DNA from: a virus
IMG/VR virus record: IMGVR_UViG_3300017989_000215
Location: 1 to 39,379 of that record
Direction: 5' to 3' (one strand)
DNA length: 39,379 bases
A program made the position numbers and the translations under genes. The notes beneath the pieces are model-generated. The model was not told the origin of the DNA and did no database searches. It worked only from the letters and a program-made list of their open reading frames with translations. Of the stretch, positions 9,101 to 16,651 are shown piece by piece (the first letter of the stretch is position 1; each line of letters starts with the position of its first letter).

Positions 9101-10103
9101 CTGTTTGACCTCCAGCCCATGTTACAGGTACACCTTTTATGTAACCAGTCCCACCAACTAGAAGCTCAAAATCACCTAAAACAGTATCATCAAAATATGG
9201 ACCCGCAGCAGACCAAGACTCAAACCCTGTATCACTTTGCAACACAGCATAAGTATCTACAGTTACTGCTCCTGCAACATCAGTTACATCAAGATAAGTA
9301 GACGATACACTCAGAACTCCACTAGGAGCCGGTGCCTGAAACGTAGGCGCTGTTCCCGCTCCATTTGCTGTTAATAAATACCCAGATATAGCCGCTCCTG
9401 TTACAACTCCTATCGTATCTGCCGCTGATGCTACAAGTACATCACCTATAGCAACAGAATCTGGATACGTAGAAGCAGTCCATGTTGGATAATTAGCACT
9501 AACACCCATCAACAATTTTCCGCTATCTCCAACAGCAATAGGAGAAAGAGAAGCTGCTCCTGCACCAGAAAGCAAAGCAAAAGGTGTGTGCATAGCTGCA
9601 CCTGTTCCACCATTAGGAACATCTAAGGCAGCTCCAAGGCTTAAGTCGTTTATAACAACCTTCCCTGTACCTTTGGCGGTTATGTTTATGTCTATGTCGG
9701 CATCGGTTCCATTCGCTACAATACTATTTCCAGACATTGCAAGACCAGTAGCAGCTACCCTAGTCTGAAAAATATTAGCGTTAATCGTCCCCAAAGTAAT
9801 AACATCGTCTAAATTTATTGTTACAGTACTACCTGCACTCGTTGTACCTATATTGGTACCACCAGCAACAGTTAAAACATTTAAAGCTGGAATAGCAGAG
9901 TTAGCATCGTCCGTTAAGTATGAAGTTGCTAACGCTCCACCTAAGTTTATAGTTAACGTATTACCCGCTCCAGATGTAGTTATAGTTCCATCACCTATTA
10001 TATTTATATTACCAGCACCATCAGGACTTAACGCCCCACCAGCATCTCCAGTAATAGTAGTGAGTAAGCTATTAGAAAAAAAAACCCTAGAAAGTTGTGA
10101 CAT
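6129..10103 (-). CDS. Giant tail fibre with S74 intramolecular chaperone domain
   Basis: The 1324 residues comprise a beta-rich repetitive stalk and, from about residue 1219, a peptidase S74 chaperone: TSSKRFKENIYDM, LDLRPVVFNYK, YGLIAEEV and a terminal coiled coil (QSKKISSLEDRLESLEAIL). In endosialidase-type fibres this domain trimerises the fibre and then cleaves itself off at the serine of the S-x-R/K-F-K motif; here the serine pair just before KRFKEN is present. A non-repetitive region around residues 255-560 (FDLATFQDYIPLFQ, YNDTFTGYYNN) may hold an enzymatic or binding head. GGAGG lies seven bases before the ATG. Modules with VTTGDVDVSSGS and NGQLGS are shared with the neighbouring fibre. 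Confidence 0.88.
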   Translation of the reverse strand: MSQLSRVFFSNSLLTTITGDAGGALSPDGAGNINIIGDGTITTSGAGNTLTINLGGALATSYLTDDANSAIPALNVLTVAGGTNIGTTSAGSTVTINLDDVITLGTINANIFQTRVAATGLAMSGNSIVANGTDADIDINITAKGTGKVVINDLSLGAALDVPNGGTGAAMHTPFALLSGAGAASLSPIAVGDSGKLLMGVSANYPTWTASTYPDSVAIGDVLVASAADTIGVVTGAAISGYLLTANGAGTAPTFQAPAPSGVLSVSSTYLDVTDVAGAVTVDTYAVLQSDTGFESWSAAGPYFDDTVLGDFELLVGGTGYIKGVPVTWAGGQTVSGLTAGNTYLIYIDDTGTIGKTTSFDLATFQDYIPLFQCMRDSTLPTNNQVTVKENHPYDFPVAVSIYAHNTIGCIIENHSGGANITLNGTQKIEIVGTDELSDHGLYTTIPDSAGVAVDFVKMHTDASGKWVRQNYNDTFTGYYNNAGTATVLDANKYGVYTLYVSKDNLNSSIPVYGAVLDTSQYSNLAAADAAISNGTTAVATNEVAKLENSRLGYIIYQKSTDSIIDVVISKETLTTGSSLGGTNQASLVVTNVTNFDGILDSADTTVQAALETIDEWGKTTTDHALLLGNGTGVAIGSLAVGATGETLMGSTGADPTWTGSPSFSGSVTSGTGVTVTTGDVDVSSGSLKLPTTTSADGQIIQNGTRLIHSYGLAADYNVFIGNSSGNFTLTPGTAKYNFGFGYNTLNGLTSGSRNVCIGTSSGANISTGEYNTTIGNATFSNGVSTGSYNTCIGQASGYSYTSSESSNVCIANTGTVSESNTIHIGTQGTGNGQQDTTYIAGIYGVTPTGGNDGLVVTDSNGQLGSTLTPTVTSLTTTGSVTAGTGVTVTTGDVDVSSGSINLPTTTATDGQITINASRYLHAYGTNSVFLGKEAGNFTLTGNNNLGLGYQCLKSVTSGQANNGQGSQTLPDLTSGSYNTAIGQSALFELIDSDHNAALGNNTLGQLLHGSHNLALGRANTYAAGYLYTDSESYNICLCHEGVAAESGKIRIGNSTNHNACYIAGIYGVTPGGTLNVAYVDSNGQLGSVASLGVANGGTGAATLTDHGVLLGSGTGAITATAVGSTGEVLIGTTGADASWSSTPTVTTMNATTFDTNVAAAGLTLTGTTLAADGTDANIDIVITPKGTGTIQSLPVYGKSIGGTNAAVLVDNTGLFGTTTSSKRFKENIYDMDSYSSSILDLRPVVFNYKNDLSKRRQYGLIAEEVMEHMPLLVNLDDEGLPYNVKYHDLPQLLLNELIKQSKKISSLEDRLESLEAILKGKGF

Positions 10104-10105
10104 TA

Positions 10106-10447
10106 TTAATCCTCCGAACCATAAAGAACCGAGAAGTAAACTTTACCAACTAATGGTATATCTTCCTGTTGAACATAGAGCTTAGAACCCGCAGATAAAT
10201 ATAAGCCAGAATCATCCGTCTTGTTTGTAGCTATATCTAAAATCAGTTGACTATAAGCACCTAAAACAAAATTATCTGTCGAACCATCAGTAGAAAACAT
10301 CAACAAAGCATCAGTATAATTCTGAATCATTACCATTCTTGCCGGATAACTTAACGCCGAACCAACAGCTGTATACGTACCACCTAAAATAGACCCAAAA
10401 GCAAGGCTTCTTATTTCATCAAACTCTATTCTTACACTATTTTTCAT
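10106..10447 (-). CDS. Small virion (tail-tip) protein, beta-rich
   Basis: 113 residues, no transmembrane segment, predominantly beta-strand composition (YPARMVMIQNYTDALLMFS, DNFVLGAYSQLILDI, SAGSKLYVQQED). It starts directly after the stop of the next upstream gene (10448) and has AGGAGG before its ATG, then runs straight into the fibre gene at 10103. Paired small proteins directly in front of fibre genes are common in podoviruses and are usually decoration or fibre-adaptor proteins; that role is inferred from position only. Confidence 0.6.
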   Translation of the reverse strand: MKNSVRIEFDEIRSLAFGSILGGTYTAVGSALSYPARMVMIQNYTDALLMFSTDGSTDNFVLGAYSQLILDIATNKTDDSGLYLSAGSKLYVQQEDIPLVGKVYFSVLYGSED

Positions 10448-10780
10448 TTAAACCTCCTGAGAATAAGCAGTAACGTATATAAACCCTGTTCCAGCTCCAC
10501 CCGCCAAATAGACTATAGTTCCAGCAGGAAAAACACACTTATTATTGCCAGGCTGGTTGTTATTCTGAAAATCTAACGTTAAATCAGTACCCTCTAAAAC
10601 AAAATCATTAGCATCTATCCCATTAAAACTAACCGAAACCGGAACGTCACTATCATTTATTATGCGAATCTTGAAAGCCGCACCAGAAAAACCATTTACA
10701 TTAACAGCCTGAAAATTACCCGTTAAACCAGCACTGTTAAACGACTGCACCACCTCAGGTTTTACTAAATCTTTCGACAT
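10448..10780 (-). CDS. Small virion protein, beta-sandwich-like
   Basis: 110 residues with alternating strands (FQAVNVNGFSGAAFKIRI, VPVSVSFNGI, CVFPAGTIVYLAGG, FIYVTAYS). ATG 10780 is preferred to the in-frame GTG just before it because GGAGAG is then better spaced. It precedes a gene of almost equal size (10106-10447) with no gap, and the two share architecture (FVLEGTDLTLDF versus FVLGAYSQLILDI), so they may be distant duplicates forming one subassembly. Function unknown; fibre-adaptor or decoration is a positional guess. Confidence 0.6.
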   Translation of the reverse strand: MSKDLVKPEVVQSFNSAGLTGNFQAVNVNGFSGAAFKIRIINDSDVPVSVSFNGIDANDFVLEGTDLTLDFQNNNQPGNNKCVFPAGTIVYLAGGAGTGFIYVTAYSQEV

Positions 10781-10798
10781 CACTCTCTCCTATTTAAT

Positions 10799-10829
10799 AA
10801 GGGCCACTTCCTCTACAGAAGCAGCCCTT
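10799..10829 (-). terminator. Hairpin between small genes, weak terminator candidate
   Basis: Arms AAGGGC (10799-10804) and GCCCTT (10824-10829) with an extra inner CTTC/GAAG pairing form a good stem downstream of the gene ending at 10861. On the - strand it is followed by ATTAAATA, not a real T-run, so it may only attenuate or stabilise a 3' end. Confidence 0.45.
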
Positions 10830-10860
10830 GAATTATATCGTGTCTTAATAATCGTGTTAT

Positions 10861-11106
10861 TTATTTCTGTTCAGTAGGTTGCGAATCAGATCCCTCTTTA
10901 GCTTCTTGAGCTTTTTTTGCCTCGGTGATTTCAACCCTTAATAGGTCTAACTTAGCCTGAAAACCTTTTACGGCCTCTTCTAACTCTTCAACCGATGAAC
11001 CATGAGGAAATAAAAAACTATACTGCTTATCCTTAATAATTAAATTAAGTAACGGAATATAGTTTACTATTGGATCACGCTGTTTTTTGCTGTTTTCTTC
11101 AGACAT
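10861..11106 (-). CDS. Small charged protein with central hydrophobic stretch
   Basis: Unrecognised 81-residue protein. N-terminus is polar, then DPIVNYIPLLNLIIKDKQYSFLFP, a helical SVEELEEAVKGFQAKLDLLRVEITEA region likely to form a coiled coil, and an acidic, disordered tail (EGSDSQPTEQK). It lies between the fibre at 11163 and the small tail proteins. A chaperone or adaptor for fibre assembly would suit the short coiled-coil design but is not shown. Confidence 0.55.
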   Translation of the reverse strand: MSEENSKKQRDPIVNYIPLLNLIIKDKQYSFLFPHGSSVEELEEAVKGFQAKLDLLRVEITEAKKAQEAKEGSDSQPTEQK

Positions 11107-11162
11107 ACTTTTCCCTTTATTTATATAATTATGTAATTATTAACACACAATAATATTAACAA

Positions 11163-13424
11163 TTAATTCAATACTATAAAGGAAAGAATTATATTACCAT
11201 TCAATGAAGCTGCGCCATCATTTCGAACCGTTACTACTACCGAACCAGCAGCCGTTAGCGTTCTTGTCGCAATCATCTGAGCATCATTTGCTCCCAAATT
11301 AGAAACAGTCACAATAACCCCAGAACCTTCAGAAATCTCACTGTTTGTAATAGTTAAATCTTGTGTTCCAGCAGCAGCTGTTGTAAGACCAGTAAATGTA
11401 GCAACACCAACCTTGGCATTTATTGTAACTGCAGCAGCAGCTTGTGTATCCGTAGCAGGTGTAAGCTTAATATTACCAGAACTTGCAAACACAATACCGT
11501 TTGTTGATCCAGCAGTTAATGTAACAGCAGTAGCACCTGTTGCATTACCAATTCCAATAGCTCTTTCACCAGCTGTACCAATATTTATAGCTTGATCAAT
11601 ATCGTCTACACCAACACCTATTGTTCCACCAGAAGAATCAACTGTTATAGCACCGGATGTAGATAAATCAAATATTCCTGCAGATACATCAAGCGTTACA
11701 TCGCCTGTTGCATTAATATCAAATACGCCACCAGCTGTTACAGTGGTTGCTCCAGTGCCAGCCTGTAAGGTAAGTGCAGAAACACCGGTTGTAGATCCAA
11801 GTGTTGTTGTGTGGTCTGTTGCTGAAGTTGCTAAGAGACAGTCTCCAGTTCCTACATTTAGTGTAAATGATGTTGCACCTGTAATATTGCCAATTACAAC
11901 ATCACGTGCTGCAGCCCCAGTTGCTATATTTACGCCAAAAGCGTCAGCATCGTTACCTATACCTATAGCAGCAGCTGTTGAGTTAAGCTCTACTACTCCA
12001 GCTGTATCTATTGTTACATCACCCACAGCATTAACATCAAATATACCGCCAGCTGTTATAGTTGTTGCACCTGTTCCTGCCTGTAAAGTAAGCGCAGAAA
12101 CGCCGGTTGTTCCACCAATAGTGGTAGAGTGATCGGTTGCTGATTCACCAATAGACACACCGCCAGTTCCACAATCTACAATAAAACTAGATGCACCAGA
12201 TGTATTGCCAAAAGTCAAAACTCTAGCTGCAGCCCCTGTGCCAAAATTCATATTCTGAGCTACGGCATCATTTCCAAATGACATTACTCCGCCAGAAGAG
12301 TTAAACTCTAATAAACTAGTAGCGTCTACTAAAACATCACCTGTTGAAGTAATAAGAGTATCACCGGTACCAGACTGAATTACGGTGCTTGCAGCGCCTG
12401 TTGTCGAGCCAACGGTGACGGTATGCGCTACCGCGTCAGTACCAATATTTACAGCAGCTGTTCCTGATTCAACTGTGAATGCTCCATTTGCACCAACAAA
12501 TGAGGCTCCATTTGTTCCGTAATCAAAATCCATTCCACCTGCAGCGTCAGAAGCACTAAAGTTTAATGCATCTGCACTTGCAAGACCAGAAGCAAAGGTT
12601 AAACCACCAACATCAGAGTGAACATATATAGATGCAGCGTCAGTTCCCTGATCAGCATGAATATCTATTGTCTCTAATGTACCTGCGTCAGTGTGTAAAT
12701 AAATAGCCTGAGCAGCATTATCATCAGAGGTAACTGTACATGTACCAGCAAGCATAAATAAGTCATTTGTGGCTGTTAATGAAGCAGCAGCTATAATATC
12801 ATCTGTAAGCTCAAGGGTTATTGTATTAGCAACTGTTCCATCTGTAGAAATATTAGTACCACCAGTTATCGTTGTCGCTCCAGCTAACGGAGAAACAGGA
12901 CCAGCAACATCAGTTACAAAAGTACTTGCTGTTGCACCTGTTGCCCTAAAAATAAGCGAGTTCGAACCAGGAACAATAGTTATAGAACCATCATCACATG
13001 TAGGTAGCGCCGCCGCAGGAGCAACACCTGTACCCATTATTAATATTTGTCCATTAGTTCCAGTAGTAGAAGAAATAACACCAGAAGCATCAGACTGTAA
13101 AATGCCATGACCAAAAGCACCCAAAGTTACAGAGCCAGCAGAAACCTCAAAATTACCCGCAGTAACAGTTAAATTACCAGGATTTACTGTAATAGCAGAA
13201 AATGAACCACTTCCACCCCCAGCATTAATCCATGTAGCATCTCCTCCCAAAACAACACTAGTCAAGAAGTATGCATCATTATTAGTCTTGTCTATCCATA
13301 CAGTACCAAGCTCTATATTCCTACTATCAGCAGTTGTAGGCGCTCTTTCTGCAACTATAGGCACAGGACCAACATACAAATCCTGCGTAACATCAAACGG
13401 ATTAAACCTATTATCAAAAGCCAT
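11163..13424 (-). CDS. Tail fibre with tandem beta-repeats
   Basis: 753 residues. The first about 75 (VPIVAERAPTTADSRNIEL, GTVWIDKTNNDAYFL, TWINAGGGSG) match in pattern the N-terminus of the 1236-residue fibre, suggesting a shared attachment domain. The body is built of near-identical repeats around TTLGSTTGVSALTLQAGTGA and DVTIDTAGVVELNST, occurring several times between about residues 330 and 640, probably a trimeric beta-stalk. The end (TLTAAGSVVVTVRNDGAA, GNIILSFIVLN) resembles an exposed beta-sandwich cap. It is the first gene of the leftward fibre unit and is divergent from the + strand island, so its promoter should lie in 13425-13510. No chaperone domain is present. Confidence 0.8.
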   Translation of the reverse strand: MAFDNRFNPFDVTQDLYVGPVPIVAERAPTTADSRNIELGTVWIDKTNNDAYFLTSVVLGGDATWINAGGGSGSFSAITVNPGNLTVTAGNFEVSAGSVTLGAFGHGILQSDASGVISSTTGTNGQILIMGTGVAPAAALPTCDDGSITIVPGSNSLIFRATGATASTFVTDVAGPVSPLAGATTITGGTNISTDGTVANTITLELTDDIIAAASLTATNDLFMLAGTCTVTSDDNAAQAIYLHTDAGTLETIDIHADQGTDAASIYVHSDVGGLTFASGLASADALNFSASDAAGGMDFDYGTNGASFVGANGAFTVESGTAAVNIGTDAVAHTVTVGSTTGAASTVIQSGTGDTLITSTGDVLVDATSLLEFNSSGGVMSFGNDAVAQNMNFGTGAAARVLTFGNTSGASSFIVDCGTGGVSIGESATDHSTTIGGTTGVSALTLQAGTGATTITAGGIFDVNAVGDVTIDTAGVVELNSTAAAIGIGNDADAFGVNIATGAAARDVVIGNITGATSFTLNVGTGDCLLATSATDHTTTLGSTTGVSALTLQAGTGATTVTAGGVFDINATGDVTLDVSAGIFDLSTSGAITVDSSGGTIGVGVDDIDQAINIGTAGERAIGIGNATGATAVTLTAGSTNGIVFASSGNIKLTPATDTQAAAAVTINAKVGVATFTGLTTAAAGTQDLTITNSEISEGSGVIVTVSNLGANDAQMIATRTLTAAGSVVVTVRNDGAASLNGNIILSFIVLN

Positions 13425-13516
13425 TACTCTCTCCTAAAAAATCTTAATACCTTCACACTTACCAATACAACCCTAAACCCTTAACACACCTCTTTTGAAG
13501 TCTTTTATAAAAATAG

Positions 13517-13545
13517 TTGCATTAATACAGTTTTACAGCTATACT
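13517..13545 (+). promoter_or_regulatory. Sigma70-type promoter of the + strand island
   Basis: TTGCAT (13517-13522), 17 bases, then TATACT (13540-13545). A dyad ACAGT (13527-13531)/ACTGT (13543-13547) overlaps the -10, suggesting operator control. It should drive the genes at 13595-14243, opposite to all neighbours. The same about 170-base gap must hold the leftward fibre promoter, for which no clear boxes are seen. Confidence 0.7.
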
Positions 13546-13594
13546 GTTAATAGATTAGGGATCTAAATAATAATTTTTATGGACGGGGCAAAAT

Positions 13595-13927
13595 ATGAAT
13601 ATTAGTTTATTCGAGATACGTGATAAACAATGGGAAAAAGTCGCACAAGAACTTCACAAAATAAAAGAACAAAGAAGATACCTTCAAGGTATAGAATTAA
13701 AACTAACATCTAAACTAAAAGCATTCTCTGAGTATAAAAGCTGTAGAAGCAGTAACTTTGTATTCTACTCCATTGAACAAAAAGGAAGCATAGATTATAA
13801 ATTAATTCCTGAACTTAAGAATCTAAACCTCGAACAATACAGAAAAAAAGTAAAATACGGATGGCATATAAAAAAAATCACCCCAAAACTTAAAGGCGAA
13901 CTAGATGGAGAATTGTTCAACCAGTAA
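13595..13927 (+). CDS. Small basic protein, possible nuclease/recombination accessory
   Basis: 110 residues. N-terminal half is a basic coiled coil (WEKVAQELHKIKEQRRYLQGIELKLTSKL); the C-terminal half contains KGSIDYKLIPELKNLNLEQY and GWHIKKI. That second block resembles, from memory, the C-terminal segment found after YqaJ/lambda-exonuclease-type nuclease domains in phages; the catalytic nuclease part itself is absent here. It is the first gene behind the promoter at 13517. A role with the ERF annealing proteins is conceivable. The 3' end overlaps the next gene by 23 bases. Confidence 0.6.
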   Translation: MNISLFEIRDKQWEKVAQELHKIKEQRRYLQGIELKLTSKLKAFSEYKSCRSSNFVFYSIEQKGSIDYKLIPELKNLNLEQYRKKVKYGWHIKKITPKLKGELDGELFNQ

Positions 13928-14063
13928 ACAAAAAAAAATGACCATAGAAATAGACGCAGAACTACATACAAGATTTAAAACATACGCAGCAAAACATAAT
14001 ATACCAATGTCTACTCTAATAAAACGACTAATGGCTGCACTACTAAAAAAAGATAACCAATAA
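13905..14063 (+). CDS. Ribbon-helix-helix (Arc/CopG-like) DNA-binding protein
   Basis: 52 residues. After a short polar lead the core reads MTIEIDAELHTRFKTYAAKH and NIPMSTLIKRLMAALLKK: a beta-strand with alternating residues, helix A, turn and helix B, as in Arc/MetJ/CopG repressors, which bind operators as dimers of dimers through the strand. It overlaps the end of the upstream gene by 23 bases in another frame, so it should be co-translated; an internal ATG at 13938 would still give the full fold but has no ribosome site. Likely regulator of the promoter dyad at 13527-13547 or of the opposing late genes (inferred). Confidence 0.75.
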   Translation: MENCSTSKQKKMTIEIDAELHTRFKTYAAKHNIPMSTLIKRLMAALLKKDNQ

Positions 14064-14084
14064 AACAGTTCGGTGGGACTAAAA

Positions 14085-14243
14085 ATGGAAAAACTAAACC
14101 AAAACCTGTTTAAAGGAGCAAGCGCTACCATAAAAACACTTGCCCTAATAATCATAAAAGTAATAGAGATAGGATTATTTATTTATTTCCTACCATTTAT
14201 AGCTATTTATTACATACTAAAATCTATATTTGGATCTAATTAA
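14085..14243 (+). CDS. Small hydrophobic membrane protein
   Basis: 52 residues: a short amphipathic start (MEKLNQNLFKGASATIKT) then a long hydrophobic run from about residue 19 (LALIIIKVIEIGLFIYFLPF and further) to 46, enough for one long or two short membrane passes, and a short polar end. GGTGGGA precedes the ATG. The last four bases overlap the 3' end of the oppositely oriented gene at 14240. No family recognised; size and shape would suit a holin-like or antiholin protein, but no lysin is nearby, so this is only a possibility. Confidence 0.6.
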   Translation: MEKLNQNLFKGASATIKTLALIIIKVIEIGLFIYFLPFIAIYYILKSIFGSN

Positions 14244-15520
14244 GCTTTTCCAAATAATGCATTTCTAACATCTTTGATAGATCCAACTCCACCAACAGCT
14301 TTAGGATTAAACACTCCATAGTCTTTTTTAGGCTTTTTAGCTGGTCCAGACCTAAACTCTTCAGCTAAACGGTCTAATTCAGGCTTAATTCTTCTTTCAA
14401 CTATGGATTTCATATTTGCTGGAGCATAACCTTTATTTTCAGCCATTATATCGTCCATTGCTTTTTGTCTGGCATAAACACCTTTATTGAATATTTCAAT
14501 ATTTCTTATAACAGCGTTTTTTCCATCTCTAGTTAGACTTAAAGTCGGAACCATATCCATAAAAATACCTATATCGGCATCAGTAAGCCTGGATCCAAAT
14601 ATATTCTTAGCACCTTTAAGCATATCTTTACTTAATTTATCAAACTCTTGAGAATCTTTTGACAACATATACTTAAAATCTGCTCCAAATCCAAATATAC
14701 CCTTTTTCAGAGTATTCAATAAATTAACAAATGCAGGTCTATTTAAATCTTTGTTACTAATAAGCTCTTTCATTCTAGATAATCTATAATCATTCTCTAT
14801 AGCGTCTTTATTTAAGTCTGACTGCTTATCCATAAATTTTTGATTACTAGGACTATTATTAGCCGCAACAAGCTCCTTACGATTCTCACGCTCTTCTTTT
14901 TTAAGCTCTTTTTGCCTATTGTCATAAGCAATACGCTGAGAACGAGTCATACCCCTCATTGGATCTTCTTGCGATAAAATTGGTTGCCTATCAACCTTCA
15001 CATCGTCACGATCCATTTGCTGCTGGCCATTAGACAAAGAACCCATTAAATTCATTATGCCTTCTAAACCTTGATCCGGCTGAGCTTCACTAGAAGGTGA
15101 CTGGCTTCCCATTAAAGCTCTTACGCCTTGATCTGCTGGATTGTAATTAAACATACCTAAAGCTCGCATACTTTTAGAAAGCTCATCTTCCTGTGGAGCT
15201 TGTGCCTGTTGCTGTTTATATGCTTGAAATTCTTGAAGCAGCTGAGCTGGATCACCCATACCTTGCTGCATATTATCCGCAAATTTTGGCATCATCTCAT
15301 TTAAAAAAATCTGCTGAACCTTAGGATCTAAACTTCCTAAATTTTCTGCCAATTCTGGAGGAATACCCATAGACCTAAAAGCTTGAGACTTATCAAACTT
15401 TTGTCTTCTTTGTTGTAAATCCTGCATCTTCATATTCATTAACTGCTGCAAACCGGTAGACAACCCTGTATTAAAAGCTTGAGCCCCTATATCTGGATCT
15501 TTTTTTAGTATTTGTGCCAT
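14240..15520 (-). CDS. Gln/Met-rich internal virion (ejection) protein candidate
   Basis: 426 residues, very rich in Gln, Met and charged residues, no signal or membrane segment. The start, MAQILKKDPDIGAQAFNTGL, is followed by helical QQLMNMKMQDLQQRRQKF, a disordered QQQ/SSEAQPD segment (about 110-190) and a helical C-terminal half (about 220-400). Composition and position (after a short Gly/Met/Gln protein, within tail genes) match internal ejection proteins of podoviruses that form a DNA channel. The start overlaps the stop of the upstream gene (TAATG), and the two share QNTGLDQLMNMGLQNM-like / STGLQQLMNMKMQDL wording, so they are possibly related. Confidence 0.6.
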   Translation of the reverse strand: MAQILKKDPDIGAQAFNTGLSTGLQQLMNMKMQDLQQRRQKFDKSQAFRSMGIPPELAENLGSLDPKVQQIFLNEMMPKFADNMQQGMGDPAQLLQEFQAYKQQQAQAPQEDELSKSMRALGMFNYNPADQGVRALMGSQSPSSEAQPDQGLEGIMNLMGSLSNGQQQMDRDDVKVDRQPILSQEDPMRGMTRSQRIAYDNRQKELKKEERENRKELVAANNSPSNQKFMDKQSDLNKDAIENDYRLSRMKELISNKDLNRPAFVNLLNTLKKGIFGFGADFKYMLSKDSQEFDKLSKDMLKGAKNIFGSRLTDADIGIFMDMVPTLSLTRDGKNAVIRNIEIFNKGVYARQKAMDDIMAENKGYAPANMKSIVERRIKPELDRLAEEFRSGPAKKPKKDYGVFNPKAVGGVGSIKDVRNALFGKA

Positions 15521-16104
15521 TACATTCCTCTACTTTTTAGAAATGCCTGAAAATCTGGATCTTGCATCATCTGAGAAATTTTGTTCTGTGAATTAAACTG
15601 TTTTTGCTGTTGCCCCATCTGCATAGCAGGCATAAAACCACCAATTCCAGCTTGCATCAAACCTGCTCCCATCTGCTGCATTTTACCCGGTGATTTAGGC
15701 TCAAAAATACTCTCAAACCTTGGCTGCATACCCATCTGTAACTGCTGCATACCTACCTGTGGTCTCATTGCTGCTAACTGACCCATAAGATCTGCACCAG
15801 CTCCACCAAGTTGTGCACCAAAAGCACTTGAACCTTGAGCTCCTCCTGAACCCATACCCGAAAACCTCTCAGCAAGGGACGGAACTACCTCAGAACGAAA
15901 CTTATTCATGGCATAGTCTTCTACGCCCTTCATATCCATGTTCTGAAGCCCCATATTCATCAACTGATCTAAACCAGTATTTTGTCCCTCAGTGTATCTG
16001 TCCGTCCTTATTTGGCGTTCAGGATTAGACTTACCAAATAAATTCATACCAGCACCTGTAGCACCAAGTGCACCCATAATTACCGGTAATAATGGAAATG
16101 CCAT
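15520..16104 (-). CDS. Gly/Met/Gln-rich virion protein, possible ejection protein
   Basis: 194 residues beginning with a hydrophobic Gly-rich segment (LLPVIMGALGATGAGMNLFG), then NTGLDQLMNMGLQNM, an AMNKFRSEVVPSLAERFSGMG helix, long GGAQGSSAFGAQLGG and MQQMG repeats and a KISQMMQDPDFQAFLKSRGM end. The N-terminal Gly-zipper-like helix could insert in a membrane, as in phage DNA-ejection proteins. Translationally coupled to the following gene at 15520. Family not recognised; the role is inferred from composition and context. Confidence 0.6.
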   Translation of the reverse strand: MAFPLLPVIMGALGATGAGMNLFGKSNPERQIRTDRYTEGQNTGLDQLMNMGLQNMDMKGVEDYAMNKFRSEVVPSLAERFSGMGSGGAQGSSAFGAQLGGAGADLMGQLAAMRPQVGMQQLQMGMQPRFESIFEPKSPGKMQQMGAGLMQAGIGGFMPAMQMGQQQKQFNSQNKISQMMQDPDFQAFLKSRGM

Positions 16105-16114
16105 ATCTACTCTC

Positions 16115-16651
16115 CTAATTTATAATCCACTCTAAAACTATAAACGCTTTATAAGCACTCATGTCCTTACCAACCGTTATATTAACATTTGTAGCGTCCA
16201 CATTCATAGTAACAATGTCCGCAGCTACCGCGCTATAACTTGGGATAGTTAATCCAATAAAACCCGTTGAATCAGTAGCTGTTCCATAAATACGAGTCCA
16301 TGTAAGTTTAGAATCAAATGTTATGCCATGAGCGTAAGTAGTAGCTCCAGCAGAAGATCTCATAGCCGGAATATTAATAACCTTACGATAGACTTGTCTT
16401 CTTATTGCAGTCGTACTACCAGAAGAACTTAAAGAGGTATTAGGAAAGAACGTAGAGCCTGTTACAAACTCTTCTGTATCAAAGATACCAGTCTCTTTAT
16501 TGTTCAAGCCAATGGCTATCTGGTTAATATTCTGATAAAGCCTAACTAAAAGCTCTTTAAACTCAGGGCTAGTTACATTTACTTCTTTTAGCCTAGAAGC
16601 CTCCCATAACTGAGTAGTGGGAACAAATGAACCAGCATCTTTATAACTCAT
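16115..16651 (-). CDS. Podovirus-type structural protein, tail
   Basis: 178 residues: a helical N-terminus (LWEASRLKEVNVTSPEFKEL, LVRLYQNINQIAIGLNNKETG) followed by a beta-rich domain ending KDMSAYKAFIVLEWIIN. From memory the N-terminal pattern occurs in small proteins next to the tail-needle/stabilisation gene in environmental podoviruses. Its ATG overlaps the stop of the 759-residue tail protein by one base, so the two should be made together. No enzymatic motif. Likely a minor tail component. Confidence 0.6.
   Translation of the reverse strand: MSYKDAGSFVPTTQLWEASRLKEVNVTSPEFKELLVRLYQNINQIAIGLNNKETGIFDTEEFVTGSTFFPNTSLSSSGSTTAIRRQVYRKVINIPAMRSSAGATTYAHGITFDSKLTWTRIYGTATDSTGFIGLTIPSYSAVAADIVTMNVDATNVNITVGKDMSAYKAFIVLEWIIN

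Noticed and set aside
11700-12400. Regular repeats that could suggest a CRISPR array
   Set aside because: The repeats encode in-frame protein repeats of a fibre stalk, differ in length from unit to unit and lack unique spacers and any cas gene.
14085-14243. Calling the small membrane protein a holin
   Set aside because: Only hydrophobicity supports it; no endolysin or spanin gene lies nearby and it is in an oppositely oriented regulatory island.
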